From positions 1 to 64,000 of the forward strand of contig NZ_JUHG01000011.1 of the NCBI RefSeq assembly GCF_000799715.1: a DNA stretch of 64,000 nucleotides, in the 5' to 3' direction. This DNA is from Martinezella rhizogenes (GTDB lineage Bacteria; Pseudomonadota; Alphaproteobacteria; Rhizobiales; Rhizobiaceae). Positions 1 through 10,458 of the stretch are shown one piece after another. Below the pieces are notes generated by a model. The model was not told where the DNA came from, searched no databases, and worked only from the letters and a program-made list of their open reading frames with translations. Within the stretch, counting starts at the first letter, position 1, and every line of letters starts with the position of its first letter. A program made the position numbers and the translations under genes.

Positions 1-388
<388 letters not shown>

Positions 389-427
389 GTCATTGGGCGG
401 CTGGGCCAAAGCCCGGAGATTAAGGAT

Positions 428-460
428 AGGGACACCGAACCTGGTGTCCCTCTCGATCTT
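428..460 (+). terminator. Hairpin after tuf, possible terminator or attenuator
   Basis: A perfect 9-bp stem (AGGGACACC at 428-436, GGTGTCCCT at 443-451) with a 6-base loop follows tuf. The tail CTCGATCTTT is only weakly T-rich, so termination may be partial and tuf may be cotranscribed with the S10 genes. Confidence 0.5.
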
Positions 461-499
461 TGAAACCGGTGGCCCGCCTCGAGTAACTAAAGTTAAAGA

Positions 500-520
500 C
501 GTGTCTCTTAGAGAGACGCG
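500..520 (+). promoter_or_regulatory. Leader hairpin of rpsJ
   Basis: CGTGTCTCT (500-508) pairs with AGAGACGCG (512-520) around a 3-base loop, with one G-T pair, ending 28 bases before the rpsJ start. A structured leader here could serve ribosomal-protein feedback, as L4 does on the S10 leader in E. coli. That role is inference, because no homology to the E. coli leader is visible. Confidence 0.4.
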
Positions 521-548
521 CAGGTAACAGACACAAGGATAAAGTCGA

Positions 549-857
549 ATGAACGGCCAGAATATCCGCATCCGCCTTAAGGCGTTCGATCATCGAATTC
601 TCGACGCTTCCACGCGCGAGATCGTATCGACGGCTAAGCGCACCGGTGCTAGCGTCCGGGGCCCCGTTCCGCTTCCGACCCGTATCGAGAAGTTCACGGT
701 TAACCGGTCCCCGCACGTCGACAAGAAGAGCCGCGAGCAGTTCGAGATGCGCACGCATAAGCGCCTTCTCGACATCGTTGACCCGACCCCGCAGACGGTA
801 GACGCGCTGATGAAGCTCGATCTCGCCGCTGGTGTCGATGTTGAGATCAAGCTCTGA
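549..857 (+). CDS. rpsJ: 30S ribosomal protein S10
   Basis: The product is 102 residues, the normal S10 length, with typical segments such as [14 protein letters not shown] near the start and GPVPLPTR in the middle. S10 sits in the 30S head and, as NusE, also joins transcription antitermination complexes. It is the first gene of the S10 cluster. An AGGAT Shine-Dalgarno sequence lies 10 bases before the ATG. Confidence 0.98.
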
Positions 858-897
858 GACCTTAGGGTTCTCGAGCTGAGTGAGAAGGATTGAACCG

Positions 898-1539
898 ATG
901 CGTTCAGGTGTGATTGCACAGAAGGTGGGAATGACCCGCGTCTATAACGACGCTGGCGAGCATGTCCCGGTCACCGTATTGCGTATGGAAGGCTGCCAGG
1001 TCGTAGCCCAGCGCACAGTAGAAAAGAATGGCTACACCGCAGTTCAGCTGGGTGCCGGCCAGGCTAAGGTCAAGAACACGTCGAAGGCCCTTCGCGGTCA
1101 CTTCGCCGTTGCCAGCGTTGAGCCGAAGGCAAAGCTCGTTGAATTCCGTGTCACGGATGACAACCTGCTTGAGGTCGGCACCGAGATCAAGGCAGCTCAC
1201 TTCGCGGCGGGTCAGCTCGTCGACGTGACCGGCACGACGATCGGTAAAGGCTTTGCCGGCGCCATGAAGCGCCACGGCTTCGGCGGTCTGCGTGCCACGC
1301 ACGGTGTGTCGGTTTCGCACCGCTCGCACGGTTCGACCGGCTCGCGCCAGGATCCGGGCAAGGTGTTCAAGAACAAGAAGATGGCTGGTCACATGGGCCA
1401 GACGCGCGTCACGACGCAGAACCTCGAAGTGGTATCGACCGATGAAGATCGCGGTCTGATCCTCGTCAAGGGCGCAGTTCCCGGCTCCAAGGGCGCCTGG
1501 ATCATCGTACGCGATGCCGTCAAGTCGGCAGCGAAGTAA
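898..1539 (+). CDS. rplC: 50S ribosomal protein L3
   Basis: The product is 213 residues when started at [16 protein letters not shown]. That ATG follows GAGAAGGATTGAACC, whereas an in-frame ATG at 880 adds six residues not usual for L3. L3 reaches toward the peptidyl transferase centre. The loop [18 protein letters not shown] carries the glutamine that PrmB methylates in E. coli. Confidence 0.98.
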   Translation: MRSGVIAQKVGMTRVYNDAGEHVPVTVLRMEGCQVVAQRTVEKNGYTAVQLGAGQAKVKNTSKALRGHFAVASVEPKAKLVEFRVTDDNLLEVGTEIKAAHFAAGQLVDVTGTTIGKGFAGAMKRHGFGGLRATHGVSVSHRSHGSTGSRQDPGKVFKNKKMAGHMGQTRVTTQNLEVVSTDEDRGLILVKGAVPGSKGAWIIVRDAVKSAAK

Positions 1540-1552
1540 GGGAGCCAAACCA

Positions 1553-2173
1553 ATGGAATTGAACGTCAAGACCCTCGAGGGCAAAGACGCTGGGAAGGTT
1601 TCCCTTTCTGACGCGATTTTCGGCCTTGAGCCGCGTGAAGATATTATCGCACGCGTCATTCGCTGGCAGCTGGCTAAGAAGCGCCAGGGCACGCATAAGG
1701 CTAAGGGCCGCGCTGAAGTATGGCGCACCGGCGCCAAGATGTACAAGCAGAAGGGTACGGGCCGCGCTCGTCACCATTCGGCTCGTGCTCCGCAGTTCCG
1801 CGGCGGTGGTAAGGCTCACGGCCCGGTCGTGCGCAGCCATGAGCATGATCTGCCGAAGAAGGTTCGCGCCCTCGGCTTGCGTCTCGCTCTCTCCGCCAAG
1901 TTCAAGGCCGAGGATGTCATCATCCTCGACAACCTGGTCGCGGCTGATACCAAGACCAAGGTTCTGGCCGGCGCTTTCGAAACGCTCGGCCTGACCAACG
2001 CGCTCTTCATCGGTGGTGCCGAGCTCGACAGCAACTTCAAGCTCGCAGCCGCTAACATCCCGAATATCGATGTTCTGCCGGTTCAGGGCATCAACGTTTA
2101 CGATATCCTGCGCCGCGGCAAGCTCGTGCTGTCCAAGGCTGCAGTTGAAGCTCTAGAGGAGCGATTCAAGTGA
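1553..2173 (+). CDS. rplD: 50S ribosomal protein L4
   Basis: The product is 206 residues starting at [14 protein letters not shown], 13 bases after rplC with the Shine-Dalgarno GGGAG. A longer frame from 1514 runs inside rplC and is not credible. The basic loop [20 protein letters not shown] lines the exit tunnel. In E. coli L4 represses its own operon. The stop codon overlaps the GTG of rplW. Confidence 0.98.
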   Translation: MELNVKTLEGKDAGKVSLSDAIFGLEPREDIIARVIRWQLAKKRQGTHKAKGRAEVWRTGAKMYKQKGTGRARHHSARAPQFRGGGKAHGPVVRSHEHDLPKKVRALGLRLALSAKFKAEDVIILDNLVAADTKTKVLAGAFETLGLTNALFIGGAELDSNFKLAAANIPNIDVLPVQGINVYDILRRGKLVLSKAAVEALEERFK

Positions 2174-2463
2174 CGGATCTTCGCCATTATGATGTGATCG
2201 TTTCTCCTGCGATCACCGAAAAGTCCACTCTGCTTTCGGACAATAACCAGGTTGTTTTCAACGTTGCCAAGACCGCGACGAAGCCTGAAATCAAGGCTGC
2301 CGTCGAAGCTCTGTTCGGCGTCAAGGTTACGGCCGTCAACACTCTGCTGCGCCTCGGCAAGACCAAGCGGTTTAAAGGTCTCGTCGGCAAGCAGAAGGAC
2401 GTGAAGAAGGCTATCGTGACGCTCGCCGAAGGCCAGTCGATCGACGTCTCCACCGGTCTCTGA
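2170..2463 (+). CDS. rplW: 50S ribosomal protein L23
   Basis: The product is 97 residues with a GTG start that overlaps the rplD stop (GTGA), so the two genes are probably translationally coupled. L23 lies at the tunnel exit, where trigger factor and SRP dock. The [10 protein letters not shown]-type beginning (here [14 protein letters not shown]) is diagnostic. Confidence 0.98.
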   Translation: MTDLRHYDVIVSPAITEKSTLLSDNNQVVFNVAKTATKPEIKAAVEALFGVKVTAVNTLLRLGKTKRFKGLVGKQKDVKKAIVTLAEGQSIDVSTGL

Positions 2464-2474
2464 GGAATAAGAAA

Positions 2475-3311
2475 ATGGCATTGAAAACATTCAATCCGAC
2501 GACCCCGAGCCAGCGTCAGCTGGTCATCGTCGATCGCTCGTCCCTCTACAAGGGCAAGCCGGTCAAGTCGCTGACGGAAGGCCTGTCTTCCAAGGGTGGT
2601 CGTAACAACACCGGTCGCATTACCGTGCGCTTCCAGGGTGGCGGTCACAAGCGTACCTACCGTCTGGTGGACTTCAAGCGTCGCAAGTTCGACGTTGAAG
2701 CAACCGTCGAACGCATCGAATACGACCCGAACCGCACCGCATACATCGCCCTGGTGAAGTATGCTGACGGCGATCAGGCCTATATCCTTGCTCCGCAGCG
2801 TCTGACGACCGGTGACAAGGTCATCGCCTCCGAGAAGGCTGTGGACGTGAAGCCAGGCAACACCATGCCGCTTCAGTTCATCCCGGTCGGCTCCATCATC
2901 CACAATGTGGAAATGAAGCCGGGCAAGGGTGGTCAGATCGCTCGCTCTGCTGGCGGTTACGCCCAGCTGGTTGGTCGTGACCAGGGCATGGCGATCCTTC
3001 GCCTGAATTCTGGCGAACAGCGCCTCGTGCACGGCACTTGCCTTGCAACGATCGGTGCCGTTTCCAACCCGGACCACGGCAACATCAACGACGGTAAGGC
3101 CGGTCGTTCGCGTTGGCGCGGTAAGAAGCCGCACGTTCGCGGCGTCGTCATGAACCCCGTCGACCATCCGCACGGCGGTGGTGAAGGCCGGACCTCCGGT
3201 GGTCGCCATCCGGTGACCCCATGGGGCAAGCCGACCAAGGGCAAGCGCACGCGGTCGAACAAGTCGACCGATAAAATGATTATGCGCTCGCGCCATCAGC
3301 GCAAGAAGTAA
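2475..3311 (+). CDS. rplB: 50S ribosomal protein L2
   Basis: The product is 278 residues. L2 is among the most conserved 50S proteins and is needed for peptidyl transferase assembly. The C-terminal [20 protein letters not shown] holds the conserved histidine near the catalytic centre. It starts 11 bases after rplW with the Shine-Dalgarno AGGAA. Confidence 0.99.
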   Translation: MALKTFNPTTPSQRQLVIVDRSSLYKGKPVKSLTEGLSSKGGRNNTGRITVRFQGGGHKRTYRLVDFKRRKFDVEATVERIEYDPNRTAYIALVKYADGDQAYILAPQRLTTGDKVIASEKAVDVKPGNTMPLQFIPVGSIIHNVEMKPGKGGQIARSAGGYAQLVGRDQGMAILRLNSGEQRLVHGTCLATIGAVSNPDHGNINDGKAGRSRWRGKKPHVRGVVMNPVDHPHGGGEGRTSGGRHPVTPWGKPTKGKRTRSNKSTDKMIMRSRHQRKK

Positions 3312-3326
3312 GAGAGGAAGTCTCAA

Positions 3327-3605
3327 GTGGCTCGTTCAGTATGGAAAGGTCCGTTTGTTGACGGCTATCTTCTCAAGAAGGCTGAGAAGGTGCGTGAAGG
3401 CGGACGCAGTGAAGTAATCAAGATCTGGAGCCGTCGCTCCACGATCATGCCGCAGTTCGTTGGTCTTACCTTCGGCGTCTACAACGGCAGCAAGCACATT
3501 CCGGTCAATGTCAACGAAGACATGGTCGGTCACAAGTTCGGTGAGTTCGCCCCGACCCGCACCTACTACGGTCACGGCGCGGACAAGAAGGCGAAGAGGA
3601 AGTAA
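3327..3605 (+). CDS. rpsS: 30S ribosomal protein S19
   Basis: The product is 92 residues with a GTG start after GAGAGGAAG. It begins [20 protein letters not shown] and contains SRRSTI and NGSKHIPV, the S19 signature of a 30S head protein that contacts S13 and the A site. It is followed 2 bases later by rplV. Confidence 0.98.
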   Translation: MARSVWKGPFVDGYLLKKAEKVREGGRSEVIKIWSRRSTIMPQFVGLTFGVYNGSKHIPVNVNEDMVGHKFGEFAPTRTYYGHGADKKAKRK

Positions 3606-3607
3606 CA

Positions 3608-4006
3608 ATGGGCAAGGCAAAAGCCGAACGCCGGCTGAAGGACAATGAAGCGCAGGCAGTTGCGCGCACGCTCCGCGTCAGCCCGCAGAAGCTCAACCTG
3701 GTTGCAGCATCTATCCGCGGCAAAAAGGTTGATCGTGCACTCGCAGAGCTGGAATTCTCCCGCAAGCGTATCGCAGGCGCCGTCAAGAAGACGCTTGAAT
3801 CTGCGATCGCCAATGCAGAGAACAACCATGATCTCGATGTTGACTCGCTGTTCGTGGCGGAAGCTTACGTCGGCAAGTCGATCGTCATGAAGCGTTTCCA
3901 CGCTCGTGGCCGTGGTCGTGCGTCTCGTATCGAGCGTCCGTTCGCCCACCTGACGATCGTTGTTCGTGAAGTGGAAGCAGTGGAAGCTCAAGGGGAGGCT
4001 GCATAA
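3608..4006 (+). CDS. rplV: 50S ribosomal protein L22
   Basis: The product is 132 residues, slightly longer than the E. coli form (110). [17 protein letters not shown] and the hairpin segment [14 protein letters not shown], which lines the exit tunnel near the macrolide site, are present. The TAA stop shares its last base with the ATG of rpsC. Confidence 0.98.
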   Translation: MGKAKAERRLKDNEAQAVARTLRVSPQKLNLVAASIRGKKVDRALAELEFSRKRIAGAVKKTLESAIANAENNHDLDVDSLFVAEAYVGKSIVMKRFHARGRGRASRIERPFAHLTIVVREVEAVEAQGEAA

Positions 4007-4731
4007 TGGGTCAGAAAATCAATCCAATCGGTTTTCGTCTCGGCATCAACCGTACTTGGGATAGCCGCTGGTTTGCGGACAATGCCGAGTATGGTCAGCT
4101 TCTTCACGAAGACCTGAAGATGCGTAAGTTCGTCATGGACGAACTGAAGCAGGCTGGTATCTCCAAGGTGGTCATCGAGCGTCCGCACAAGAAGTGCCGC
4201 GTCACGATCCACTCGGCTCGTCCGGGCCTGATCATCGGCAAGAAGGGCGCTGACATCGACAAGCTTCGCAAGAAGCTGTCGGACATGACGAATTCCGAAA
4301 CGCACCTCAACATCGTTGAAGTCCGCAAGCCGGAAATCGATGCTGTTCTGGTTGCCCAGTCGATCGCTCAGCAGCTCGAGCGCCGTGTAGCTTTCCGTCG
4401 CGCCATGAAGCGCGCCGTTCAGTCCGCGATGCGTCTTGGCGCCGAAGGCATCAAGATCACCTGCGGTGGCCGTCTCGGCGGCGCTGAAATCGCTCGTACG
4501 GAATGGTATCGCGAAGGTCGCGTGCCGTTGCATACGCTGCGCGCCGATATCGATTACGGTACGGCTGAAGCAGAAACCGCATTCGGCATCTGCGGCATCA
4601 AGGTTTGGATCTTCAAGGGCGAAATCCTTGAGCATGATCCGATGGCCTCCGAACGCCGTGCGCTGGAAGGCGACGCCCAGGGTCCGGCTAGCCGTGATCG
4701 CGATAGAGACCGCCGCCGCGATAACGCTTGA
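4006..4731 (+). CDS. rpsC: 30S ribosomal protein S3
   Basis: The product is 241 residues. An N-terminal [13 protein letters not shown] is followed by a KH domain with the GKKG loop ([16 protein letters not shown]) and the S3 C-terminal domain. S3 forms part of the mRNA entry channel. The tail is rich in Arg and Asp ([10 protein letters not shown]). It overlaps rplV by one base. Confidence 0.98.
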   Translation: MGQKINPIGFRLGINRTWDSRWFADNAEYGQLLHEDLKMRKFVMDELKQAGISKVVIERPHKKCRVTIHSARPGLIIGKKGADIDKLRKKLSDMTNSETHLNIVEVRKPEIDAVLVAQSIAQQLERRVAFRRAMKRAVQSAMRLGAEGIKITCGGRLGGAEIARTEWYREGRVPLHTLRADIDYGTAEAETAFGICGIKVWIFKGEILEHDPMASERRALEGDAQGPASRDRDRDRRRDNA

Positions 4732-4767
4732 TAGCGTACGTGGCAGATAAGTTCGGAGAATAGAAAA

Positions 4768-5181
4768 ATGTTGCAGCCAAAGCGTACGAAGTACCGGAAG
4801 CAATTCAAGGGTCGCATCAAGGGCGTTGCCAAGGGTGGTTCTGATCTCGCGTTCGGCGAATTCGGCCTGAAGTCGCAGGAGCCCAACCGCGTCAATGCTC
4901 GTGAGATCGAAGCGGCTCGCCGCGCGATCACGCGTCATATGAAGCGTGCCGGCCGTGTATGGATCCGGGTGTTCCCGGATGTTCCGGTAACCAAAAAGCC
5001 GACCGAAGTCCGTATGGGTAAAGGTAAAGGCTCTGTCGAATACTGGGCATGCAAGGTCAAGCCCGGCCGTATGATGTTCGAGATCGATGGTGTGAGCGAA
5101 GAAATCGCTCGTGAGGCTCTGCGCCTTGGTTCCGCCAAGCTCTCGGTCAAGACGCGCTTCGTGCAGCGCATTGCAGAGTAA
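4768..5181 (+). CDS. rplP: 50S ribosomal protein L16
   Basis: The product is 137 residues beginning [16 protein letters not shown], as L16 does across bacteria. L16 binds 23S rRNA near the A-site tRNA. The segment [20 protein letters not shown] is characteristic. Confidence 0.98.
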   Translation: MLQPKRTKYRKQFKGRIKGVAKGGSDLAFGEFGLKSQEPNRVNAREIEAARRAITRHMKRAGRVWIRVFPDVPVTKKPTEVRMGKGKGSVEYWACKVKPGRMMFEIDGVSEEIAREALRLGSAKLSVKTRFVQRIAE

Positions 5182-5192
5182 GGAAGAAGCTC

Positions 5193-5393
5193 ATGAAAGC
5201 CGCAGATGTTCGCGCCCTGAGCGCCGACCAACTCAAGGACGAGCTTGCCAAGCTGAAGAAGGAGCAGTTCAACCTGCGCTTTCAGAAGGCAACCGGCCAG
5301 CTTGAGAAGTCCTCGCGCATCAACGAAGTCCGCAAGGATATCGCTCGCGTGAAAACCATTGCCCGCCAGAAGGCGGCAGAAGCAAAGGCCTAA
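5193..5393 (+). CDS. rpmC: 50S ribosomal protein L29
   Basis: The product is 66 residues, a normal L29, with the helical pattern [20 protein letters not shown] and the ending [18 protein letters not shown]29 neighbours L23 at the tunnel exit. An AGGAAG Shine-Dalgarno sequence precedes the ATG, 11 bases after rplP. Confidence 0.97.
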   Translation: MKAADVRALSADQLKDELAKLKKEQFNLRFQKATGQLEKSSRINEVRKDIARVKTIARQKAAEAKA

Positions 5394-5405
5394 AGGAAAA
5401 ATAAC

Positions 5406-5645
5406 ATGCCGAAGCGCATTCTGCAGGGCGTCGTGGTCAGCGACAAGAACGAGAAGACGGTAGTTGTCCGCGTTGAGCGTCGTTTCGCTCACCCGCTGCT
5501 CCAGAAGACCGTTCGTCGTTCCAAGAAGTACAAGGCCCACGACGAAAACAATCAGTACAAGATCGGCGACACCGTTTCCATCGAGGAATGCGCGCCGATC
5601 TCCAAAGACAAGACCTGGACGGTCGTTTCCGCCCAGTCCAAGTAA
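5406..5645 (+). CDS. rpsQ: 30S ribosomal protein S17
   Basis: The product is 79 residues. [20 protein letters not shown] and the [17 protein letters not shown] segment mark the OB-fold S17, a primary 16S binding protein. It is the last gene of the S10 unit here, followed by 225 bases with hairpins before rplN. Confidence 0.97.
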   Translation: MPKRILQGVVVSDKNEKTVVVRVERRFAHPLLQKTVRRSKKYKAHDENNQYKIGDTVSIEECAPISKDKTWTVVSAQSK

Positions 5646-5649
5646 CAGA

Positions 5650-5681
5650 ATTTCGCTCAGGCCCTTGCGTCTGGGCGAAAT
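5650..5681 (+). promoter_or_regulatory. Hairpin at the S10/spc boundary
   Basis: ATTTCGCTCAG (5650-5660) pairs with CTGGGCGAAAT (5671-5681) across a 10-base loop, with one G-T pair. It begins five bases after the rpsQ coding region. No T-run follows, so it may protect the mRNA 3' end rather than terminate. Confidence 0.45.
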
Positions 5682-5711
5682 ATCTGTATGAAGCACGAGC
5701 TTGGAAGCAGG

Positions 5712-5740
5712 ACGCTCGAATACGAGCGTTCTTTTGCTTT
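5712..5740 (+). terminator. Probable terminator between S10 and spc units
   Basis: ACGCTCG and CGAGCGT form a 7-bp stem with an AATA loop, followed by TTCTTTTGCTTT. With 130 more non-coding bases before rplN, this suggests that S10 and spc are separate or partly separate transcripts, as in E. coli. No convincing spc promoter could be fixed by eye in 5741-5870. Confidence 0.6.
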
Positions 5741-5870
5741 ATTGATGGCCGGCGAAGATGACCCTGGTGGTCCCGAGCGCTGGAGAAATCAGACAAGAGA
5801 CTAGTCCATAAGCCGGGGTAGGGGGTCGTTAGACCCAACCATTCCGGTAACAACAAGAAGGCGACCTGAC

Positions 5871-6239
5871 ATGATTCAGATGCAAACAAACCTCGACGTG
5901 GCGGATAATTCCGGCGCACGTCGTGTCATGTGCATCAAGGTGCTGGGCGGCTCGAAGCGCAAGTATGCCTCGATCGGCGACGTTATCGTTGTTTCGATCA
6001 AGGAAGCCATTCCGCGCGGCCGCGTGAAGAAGGGTGACGTGATGAAGGCGGTGGTCGTTCGTACCGCCAAGGATATCCGTCGTCCGGATGGCAGCGTCAT
6101 CCGCTTCGATACCAACGCAGCAGTCCTCATCGATAACAAGAAAGAGCCGATCGGCACCCGTATCTTCGGACCGGTTCCGCGCGAACTTCGCGCCAAGAAC
6201 CACATGAAGATCATCTCGCTGGCTCCAGAAGTACTGTAA
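5871..6239 (+). CDS. rplN: 50S ribosomal protein L14
   Basis: The product is 122 residues, the standard length. [20 protein letters not shown] and GPVPRELR are diagnostic. L14 contacts 16S rRNA in an intersubunit bridge. It is the first gene of the spc part and is preceded by the 225-base gap after rpsQ. Confidence 0.98.
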   Translation: MIQMQTNLDVADNSGARRVMCIKVLGGSKRKYASIGDVIVVSIKEAIPRGRVKKGDVMKAVVVRTAKDIRRPDGSVIRFDTNAAVLIDNKKEPIGTRIFGPVPRELRAKNHMKIISLAPEVL

Positions 6240-6251
6240 GGGAGCGGAGCG

Positions 6252-6560
6252 ATGCAAAAGATCCGTAAAGGCGACAAGGTTGTCGTATTGGCCGGCAAGG
6301 ACAAGGGCCGTACCGGCGAAGTCATTCAAGTAATGCCGAAGGAAGACCGTGCGGTCGTCCGTGGCGTCAACGTCATCAAGCGCCATCAGCGCCAGACGCA
6401 GACCCAGGAAGCTGGCATTATCAGCAAGGAAGCCTCGCTTCACCTGTCCAACCTCGCAATCGTCGACAAGGACGGTAAGCCGACCCGCGTCGGCTTTCAG
6501 GTTGTAGATGGCAAGAAGGTCCGCGTGGCCAAGACCTCGGGAGAAGTGATCGATGGCTGA
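6252..6560 (+). CDS. rplX: 50S ribosomal protein L24
   Basis: The product is 102 residues. The KOW motif [19 protein letters not shown] lies near the N-terminus, and [14 protein letters not shown] is also typical. L24 starts early 50S assembly. Its end overlaps the rplE start by 8 bases, suggesting translational coupling. Confidence 0.98.
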   Translation: MQKIRKGDKVVVLAGKDKGRTGEVIQVMPKEDRAVVRGVNVIKRHQRQTQTQEAGIISKEASLHLSNLAIVDKDGKPTRVGFQVVDGKKVRVAKTSGEVIDG

Positions 6561-7110
6561 GGTAAAGTACGAGCCGCGGCTCAAGAAGGAATATGTTGCC
6601 CGCATTCGTGCGGCGATGCAGGAGCAGTTCTCCTACGCCAACGAAATGCAGATCCCGAAGCTTGATAAGATCGTGATCAACATGGGCGTGGGCGAAGCAA
6701 CGGCTGATTCGAAGAAGCCGACTGTTGCTGCCGCCGACCTCGCAGCGATCGCCGGCCAGAAGCCGGTCATCACCCATGCGCGCAACTCCATCGCAGGCTT
6801 CAAGGTCCGCGAAAATATGCCGATCGGCGCCAAGGTAACCCTTCGCGGCGCCCGCATGTATGAGTTCCTGGACCGTCTGATCAACATCGCGCTTCCGCGC
6901 GTTCGAGATTTTCGCGGCCTGAACCCGAAGAGCTTTGACGGTCGTGGCAACTTCGCCATGGGCATCAAGGAACACATTGTGTTCCCTGAGATCAACTACG
7001 ATAAGGTTGATCAGATGTGGGGCATGGACATCATCGTTTGCACGACGGCGACAGCGGATGACGAAGCACGGGCTCTCCTGAAAGAGTTCAACTTCCCTTT
7101 CCGTCAGTAA
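6553..7110 (+). CDS. rplE: 50S ribosomal protein L5
   Basis: The product is 185 residues. L5 binds 5S rRNA and the P-site tRNA elbow. [18 protein letters not shown] and the later [20 protein letters not shown] are conserved. The start at 6553 overlaps rplX. Confidence 0.98.
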   Translation: MAEVKYEPRLKKEYVARIRAAMQEQFSYANEMQIPKLDKIVINMGVGEATADSKKPTVAAADLAAIAGQKPVITHARNSIAGFKVRENMPIGAKVTLRGARMYEFLDRLINIALPRVRDFRGLNPKSFDGRGNFAMGIKEHIVFPEINYDKVDQMWGMDIIVCTTATADDEARALLKEFNFPFRQ

Positions 7111-7143
7111 CCGTAACGACGAGCGTAGAAAAGGAACCTAAAT

Positions 7144-7449
7144 ATGGCGAAGACAAGCGCAGTTGAAAAGAACAAGCGCCGCCGCAATACGGTTGCCACT
7201 CAATCCGCAAAGCGGGCTGCTCTGAAGGCAATCATCATGAACCAGTCTCTTCCGATCGAAGACCGGTTCAAGGCCACGTTGAAGCTGGCATCGCTCCCGC
7301 GCGATGGATCGAAGACCCGCGTTCGCAACCGTTGCGAAGTATCGGGCCGCCCTCGCGCGTACTACCGCAAACTGCGCATGTCGCGTATCGCGCTGCGTGA
7401 ACTCGGCAATTTCGGCAAGGTGCCGGGCATTGTCAAGTCGAGCTGGTAA
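7144..7449 (+). CDS. rpsN: 30S ribosomal protein S14
   Basis: The product is 101 residues, the long zinc-independent S14 form. Only one cysteine ([15 protein letters not shown]) is present instead of the CXXC pairs of the short form. S14 is a 30S head protein. The start follows AAAAGGAACC, 33 bases after rplE. Confidence 0.97.
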   Translation: MAKTSAVEKNKRRRNTVATQSAKRAALKAIIMNQSLPIEDRFKATLKLASLPRDGSKTRVRNRCEVSGRPRAYYRKLRMSRIALRELGNFGKVPGIVKSSW

Positions 7450-7461
7450 GGAGCAGATTAG

Positions 7462-7860
7462 ATGACTATGACTGATCCTTTGGGCGATATGCTCACCCGC
7501 ATCCGTAACGGCGCTTCGCGTCGCAAGTCGTCGGTTTCGACGCCTGCGTCCAAGCTTCGTGCGCGTGTTCTCGATGTTCTCCAGGCTGAAGGCTACATCC
7601 GTGGCTACTCCGTCGTCGATTTCGGCAACGGCAAGACTGAGATCAGCATCGAACTCAAGTACTATGAAGGCTCATCGGTGATCCGCGAGATCGGCCGTGT
7701 GTCTAAGCCGGGCCGCCGAGTTTATGTCTCGGTTAAGTCCATTCCGCAGGTCGCGAACGGTCTCGGTATCATCATCCTTTCGACTCCGAAGGGTGTGATG
7801 GCCGATCACCAGGCTCGTGAACAGAATGTTGGTGGTGAGGTTCTTTGCTCGGTCTTCTAA
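7462..7860 (+). CDS. rpsH: 30S ribosomal protein S8
   Basis: The product is 132 residues. It begins [16 protein letters not shown] and ends with [12 protein letters not shown] plus GGEVLCSVF, the S8 signature. S8 is a primary 16S rRNA binder and the translational repressor of the spc operon in E. coli. Whether it does so here is not visible. Confidence 0.98.
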   Translation: MTMTDPLGDMLTRIRNGASRRKSSVSTPASKLRARVLDVLQAEGYIRGYSVVDFGNGKTEISIELKYYEGSSVIREIGRVSKPGRRVYVSVKSIPQVANGLGIIILSTPKGVMADHQAREQNVGGEVLCSVF

Positions 7861-7902
7861 GATCGAACATGGATCTCTCTCGAAACAGACAGGTTTGAAA
7901 AA

Positions 7903-8436
7903 ATGTCTCGTATCGGTAAGAAGCCCGTTCAGGTGCCTGCAGGAATCACGGCCTCGGTTGATGGCCAAAAGGTGACTGCTAAGGGCCCCAAGGGCGAACT
8001 GTTTTTCGTTGCTAACGACGAAATCGGTCTCAAGCTGGAAGATAACGCAATTGTCGTAACGCCGCTTAGCAACTCCAAGGACGCTCGTTCGAAGTGGGGC
8101 ATGTCCCGCACGATGATCGAGAACATCCTGAAGGGTGTTAAGGACGGCTTCGAGCGCAAGCTCGAAATCAACGGCGTCGGCTACCGTGCCGCTTTGCAGG
8201 GCAAGAACCTGCAGCTCGCGCTCGGCTTCAGCCACGACGTGGTTTATGAGCCGCCGGAAGGCATCACGATTGCTGTGCCGAAGCCGACGGAAATCGTCGT
8301 CACCGGCATCAACAAGCAGCAGGTCGGCCAGGTTGCCGCTGAAATCCGCGAATACCGCGGTCCTGAGCCCTACAAGGGCAAGGGTGTTAAGTATGCCGGC
8401 GAGCGGATCGTCCGCAAAGAAGGCAAGAAGAAGTAA
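7903..8436 (+). CDS. rplF: 50S ribosomal protein L6
   Basis: The product is 177 residues. [15 protein letters not shown] and the C-terminal [16 protein letters not shown] are invariant L6 features. L6 lies near the GTPase-associated centre of the 50S subunit. The 42-base gap after rpsH holds the Shine-Dalgarno AGGTTTGAAAAA. Confidence 0.98.
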   Translation: MSRIGKKPVQVPAGITASVDGQKVTAKGPKGELFFVANDEIGLKLEDNAIVVTPLSNSKDARSKWGMSRTMIENILKGVKDGFERKLEINGVGYRAALQGKNLQLALGFSHDVVYEPPEGITIAVPKPTEIVVTGINKQQVGQVAAEIREYRGPEPYKGKGVKYAGERIVRKEGKKK

Positions 8437-8448
8437 GGATCACGCGAA

Positions 8449-8811
8449 ATGGCTAGCAGGAAAGAAGCACTTGCACGTCGTGCCAACCGCGTGCGTCGTC
8501 AACTTAAGTCGGTGGCCAATGGCCGCCCGCGCCTGTCGGTTCATCGCTCGTCGAAGAACATCTACGTCCAGGTCATCGATGATGTGGCCGGCAAGACGCT
8601 TGCGTCTGCCTCCACCCTCGATAAGGATCTGCGCGGTTCTCTGAAGACCGGTGCCGACACCGCAGCCGCCGCCCTCGTTGGCAAGCTCGTAGCCGAGCGT
8701 GCCTCCAAGGCAGGCGTCAAGGAAGTCGTGTTCGATCGCGGCGCCTTCATCTACCACGGCCGTATCAAGGCTCTGGCTGAAGCAGCCCGCGAAGGCGGTC
8801 TGTCCTTCTGA
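8449..8811 (+). CDS. rplR: 50S ribosomal protein L18
   Basis: The product is 120 residues. [17 protein letters not shown] and [19 protein letters not shown] are typical. L18 binds 5S rRNA together with L5. It is followed by a 130-base spacer with a strong hairpin before rpsE. Confidence 0.98.
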   Translation: MASRKEALARRANRVRRQLKSVANGRPRLSVHRSSKNIYVQVIDDVAGKTLASASTLDKDLRGSLKTGADTAAAALVGKLVAERASKAGVKEVVFDRGAFIYHGRIKALAEAAREGGLSF

Positions 8812-8817
8812 TCAAGT

Positions 8818-8850
8818 TTCCGGTCGGCAGCTTTCTAGCGCCGACCGGGA
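8818..8850 (+). promoter_or_regulatory. Stable hairpin between rplR and rpsE
   Basis: CCGGTCGGC (8820-8828) pairs perfectly with GCCGACCGG (8840-8848), and the stem extends by a T-G and a T-A pair. There is no T-run. It lies in an unusually long spacer within the spc unit, so it may be a processing or stability element. Confidence 0.5.
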
Positions 8851-8941
8851 TTTCACCGGACCGCAAGTTTCCCTTTAGGGGGAGGGCATGCGGTCCTTGT
8901 TGTTTGCCGATTGCACCCGGAAAAGAAAAAGGAAGAGGACA

Positions 8942-9511
8942 ATGGCACAGGAAAAGAGGGGCTCGCGGGATGACCGTCAGAGCCGTGACGAGCGCGATAG
9001 CGAATTCGTCGACAAGCTGGTAGCGATCAATCGCGTCGCCAAGGTTGTAAAGGGTGGCCGCCGTTTTGGTTTCGCCGCTCTCGTTGTTGTTGGCGACCAG
9101 AAGGGTCGCGTAGGCTTCGGTCATGGCAAGGCTCGTGAAGTGCCGGAAGCCATCCGCAAGGCCACTGAAAGCGCCAAGCGCGACCTGATCTTCGTACCGC
9201 TGCGCGACGGCCGTACGCTGCATCATGACGTCCATGGCCGTCATGGCGCCGGCAAGGTTCTGCTGCGCTCGGCCAAGGTCGGTACCGGTATCATCGCCGG
9301 CGGCCCGATGCGCGCCGTTTTCGAAACGCTCGGCGTTCATGACGTCGTTGCCAAGTCGACCGGTTCGTCGAACCCGTACAACATGGTTCGCGCCACGTTC
9401 GACGCCCTGAAGCACCAGGTTCACCCGAAGGACATCGCAGCTCAGCGCGGCATCAAGTATGCCACTCTGCAGGCTCGTCGTGGCGCTTCGGGCAACGCCT
9501 CCGAAGAATAA
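8942..9511 (+). CDS. rpsE: 30S ribosomal protein S5
   Basis: The product is 189 residues from [10 protein letters not shown], whose ATG follows AAAAAGGAAGAGGAC. A longer frame from 8888 adds unrelated residues. [20 protein letters not shown] and [14 protein letters not shown] are conserved. S5 sits at the mRNA entry and affects decoding accuracy. Confidence 0.98.
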   Translation: MAQEKRGSRDDRQSRDERDSEFVDKLVAINRVAKVVKGGRRFGFAALVVVGDQKGRVGFGHGKAREVPEAIRKATESAKRDLIFVPLRDGRTLHHDVHGRHGAGKVLLRSAKVGTGIIAGGPMRAVFETLGVHDVVAKSTGSSNPYNMVRATFDALKHQVHPKDIAAQRGIKYATLQARRGASGNASEE

Positions 9512-9524
9512 GGGAGTTTGACCT

Positions 9525-9737
9525 ATGGCCAAGACGACCAAGAAGGCTGAAGCCAACGCGACCGTTACGGTCGAGCAGATTGGCAGCCCGATCCGCCGTC
9601 CGGATGTTCAGCAGAAGACGCTGATCGGTCTCGGACTGAACAAGATGCACCGTCGCCGCACGCTGGAAGATACCCCGGCTGTTCGTGGCATGATCCGTGC
9701 TGTCCAGCATCTCGTTCGCGTTGTCGACGAGAAGTGA
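9525..9737 (+). CDS. rpmD: 50S ribosomal protein L30
   Basis: The product is 70 residues with a ten-residue lysine-rich N-terminal extension before [13 protein letters not shown], followed by [11 protein letters not shown]30 is a small 50S protein absent from some bacteria. The GGGAG Shine-Dalgarno sequence is 13 bases from the rpsE stop. Confidence 0.97.
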   Translation: MAKTTKKAEANATVTVEQIGSPIRRPDVQQKTLIGLGLNKMHRRRTLEDTPAVRGMIRAVQHLVRVVDEK

Positions 9738-9753
9738 GCCGGAGGTATTCGCT

Positions 9754-10233
9754 ATGAAATTGAATGAGATCAAGGATAACGAAGGCTCGACCCATAGCCG
9801 CAAGCGCCTCGGCCGCGGCATTGGCTCCGGCTCCGGCAAGACCGGTGGCCGTGGTGTGAAGGGTCAGAAGTCCCGTTCGGGCGTTGCCATCAACGGCTTC
9901 GAAGGCGGTCAGATGCCTATCTACCGTCGCCTGCCGAAGCGCGGCTTCAACAACATCTTCGCTGCCGATTACGTTGTTGTGTCGCTGGCACGCATCCAGG
10001 TTGCGGTTGACGCCGGCAAGCTCGATGCCAAGAAGACCATCGATGCTGCCGCTCTCAAGGCTGCCGGCGTGATTCGCCGCGTCAAGGACGGCGTTCGGGT
10101 TCTCTCGGACGGCGAACTGAAGGCGAAGTTGTCGCTGGAAGTTGCAGGCGCCTCCAAGCCGGCGGTCGAAAAGATCGAAAAGGCTGGCGGTTCCATCAAG
10201 CTGCTCGCCGCAGCAGCTGCTGTCGCAGAATAA
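9754..10233 (+). CDS. rplO: 50S ribosomal protein L15
   Basis: The product is 159 residues from [20 protein letters not shown], with the Shine-Dalgarno CCGGAGG eight bases upstream. A frame from 9697 inside rpmD is rejected. The glycine-rich loop [19 protein letters not shown] is diagnostic. A terminator follows at 10247. Confidence 0.98.
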   Translation: MKLNEIKDNEGSTHSRKRLGRGIGSGSGKTGGRGVKGQKSRSGVAINGFEGGQMPIYRRLPKRGFNNIFAADYVVVSLARIQVAVDAGKLDAKKTIDAAALKAAGVIRRVKDGVRVLSDGELKAKLSLEVAGASKPAVEKIEKAGGSIKLLAAAAAVAE

Positions 10234-10246
10234 TCTTATCAATAAG

Positions 10247-10277
10247 TCGCCCGGGGTGCTTCACACCGGGCGATTTT
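10247..10277 (+). terminator. Terminator between rplO and secY
   Basis: TCGCCCGG (10247-10254) pairs with CCGGGCGA (10266-10273) and the stem is extended by GTG/CAC across one mismatch, followed by TTTT. A 225-base gap to secY suggests that secY-adk has its own promoter or depends on readthrough. No clear promoter was picked out in 10278-10458. Confidence 0.75.
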
Positions 10278-10458
10278 GCTCCCATATGTGAGCCTCACGA
10301 ACCTGAATGATGCAGCTGTGTCTTTCCGGTGAATAACGGGACCCCAGGGTGAGGCATCCGATTGCAGTGCAATCCGTCCAAAGCCCGGCTTTTGAACAAT
10401 TTGAAAACTGATTCCGGACCCGGCCGATTTTGCCGGAATTGGTAGTGCGGAGATTTGC

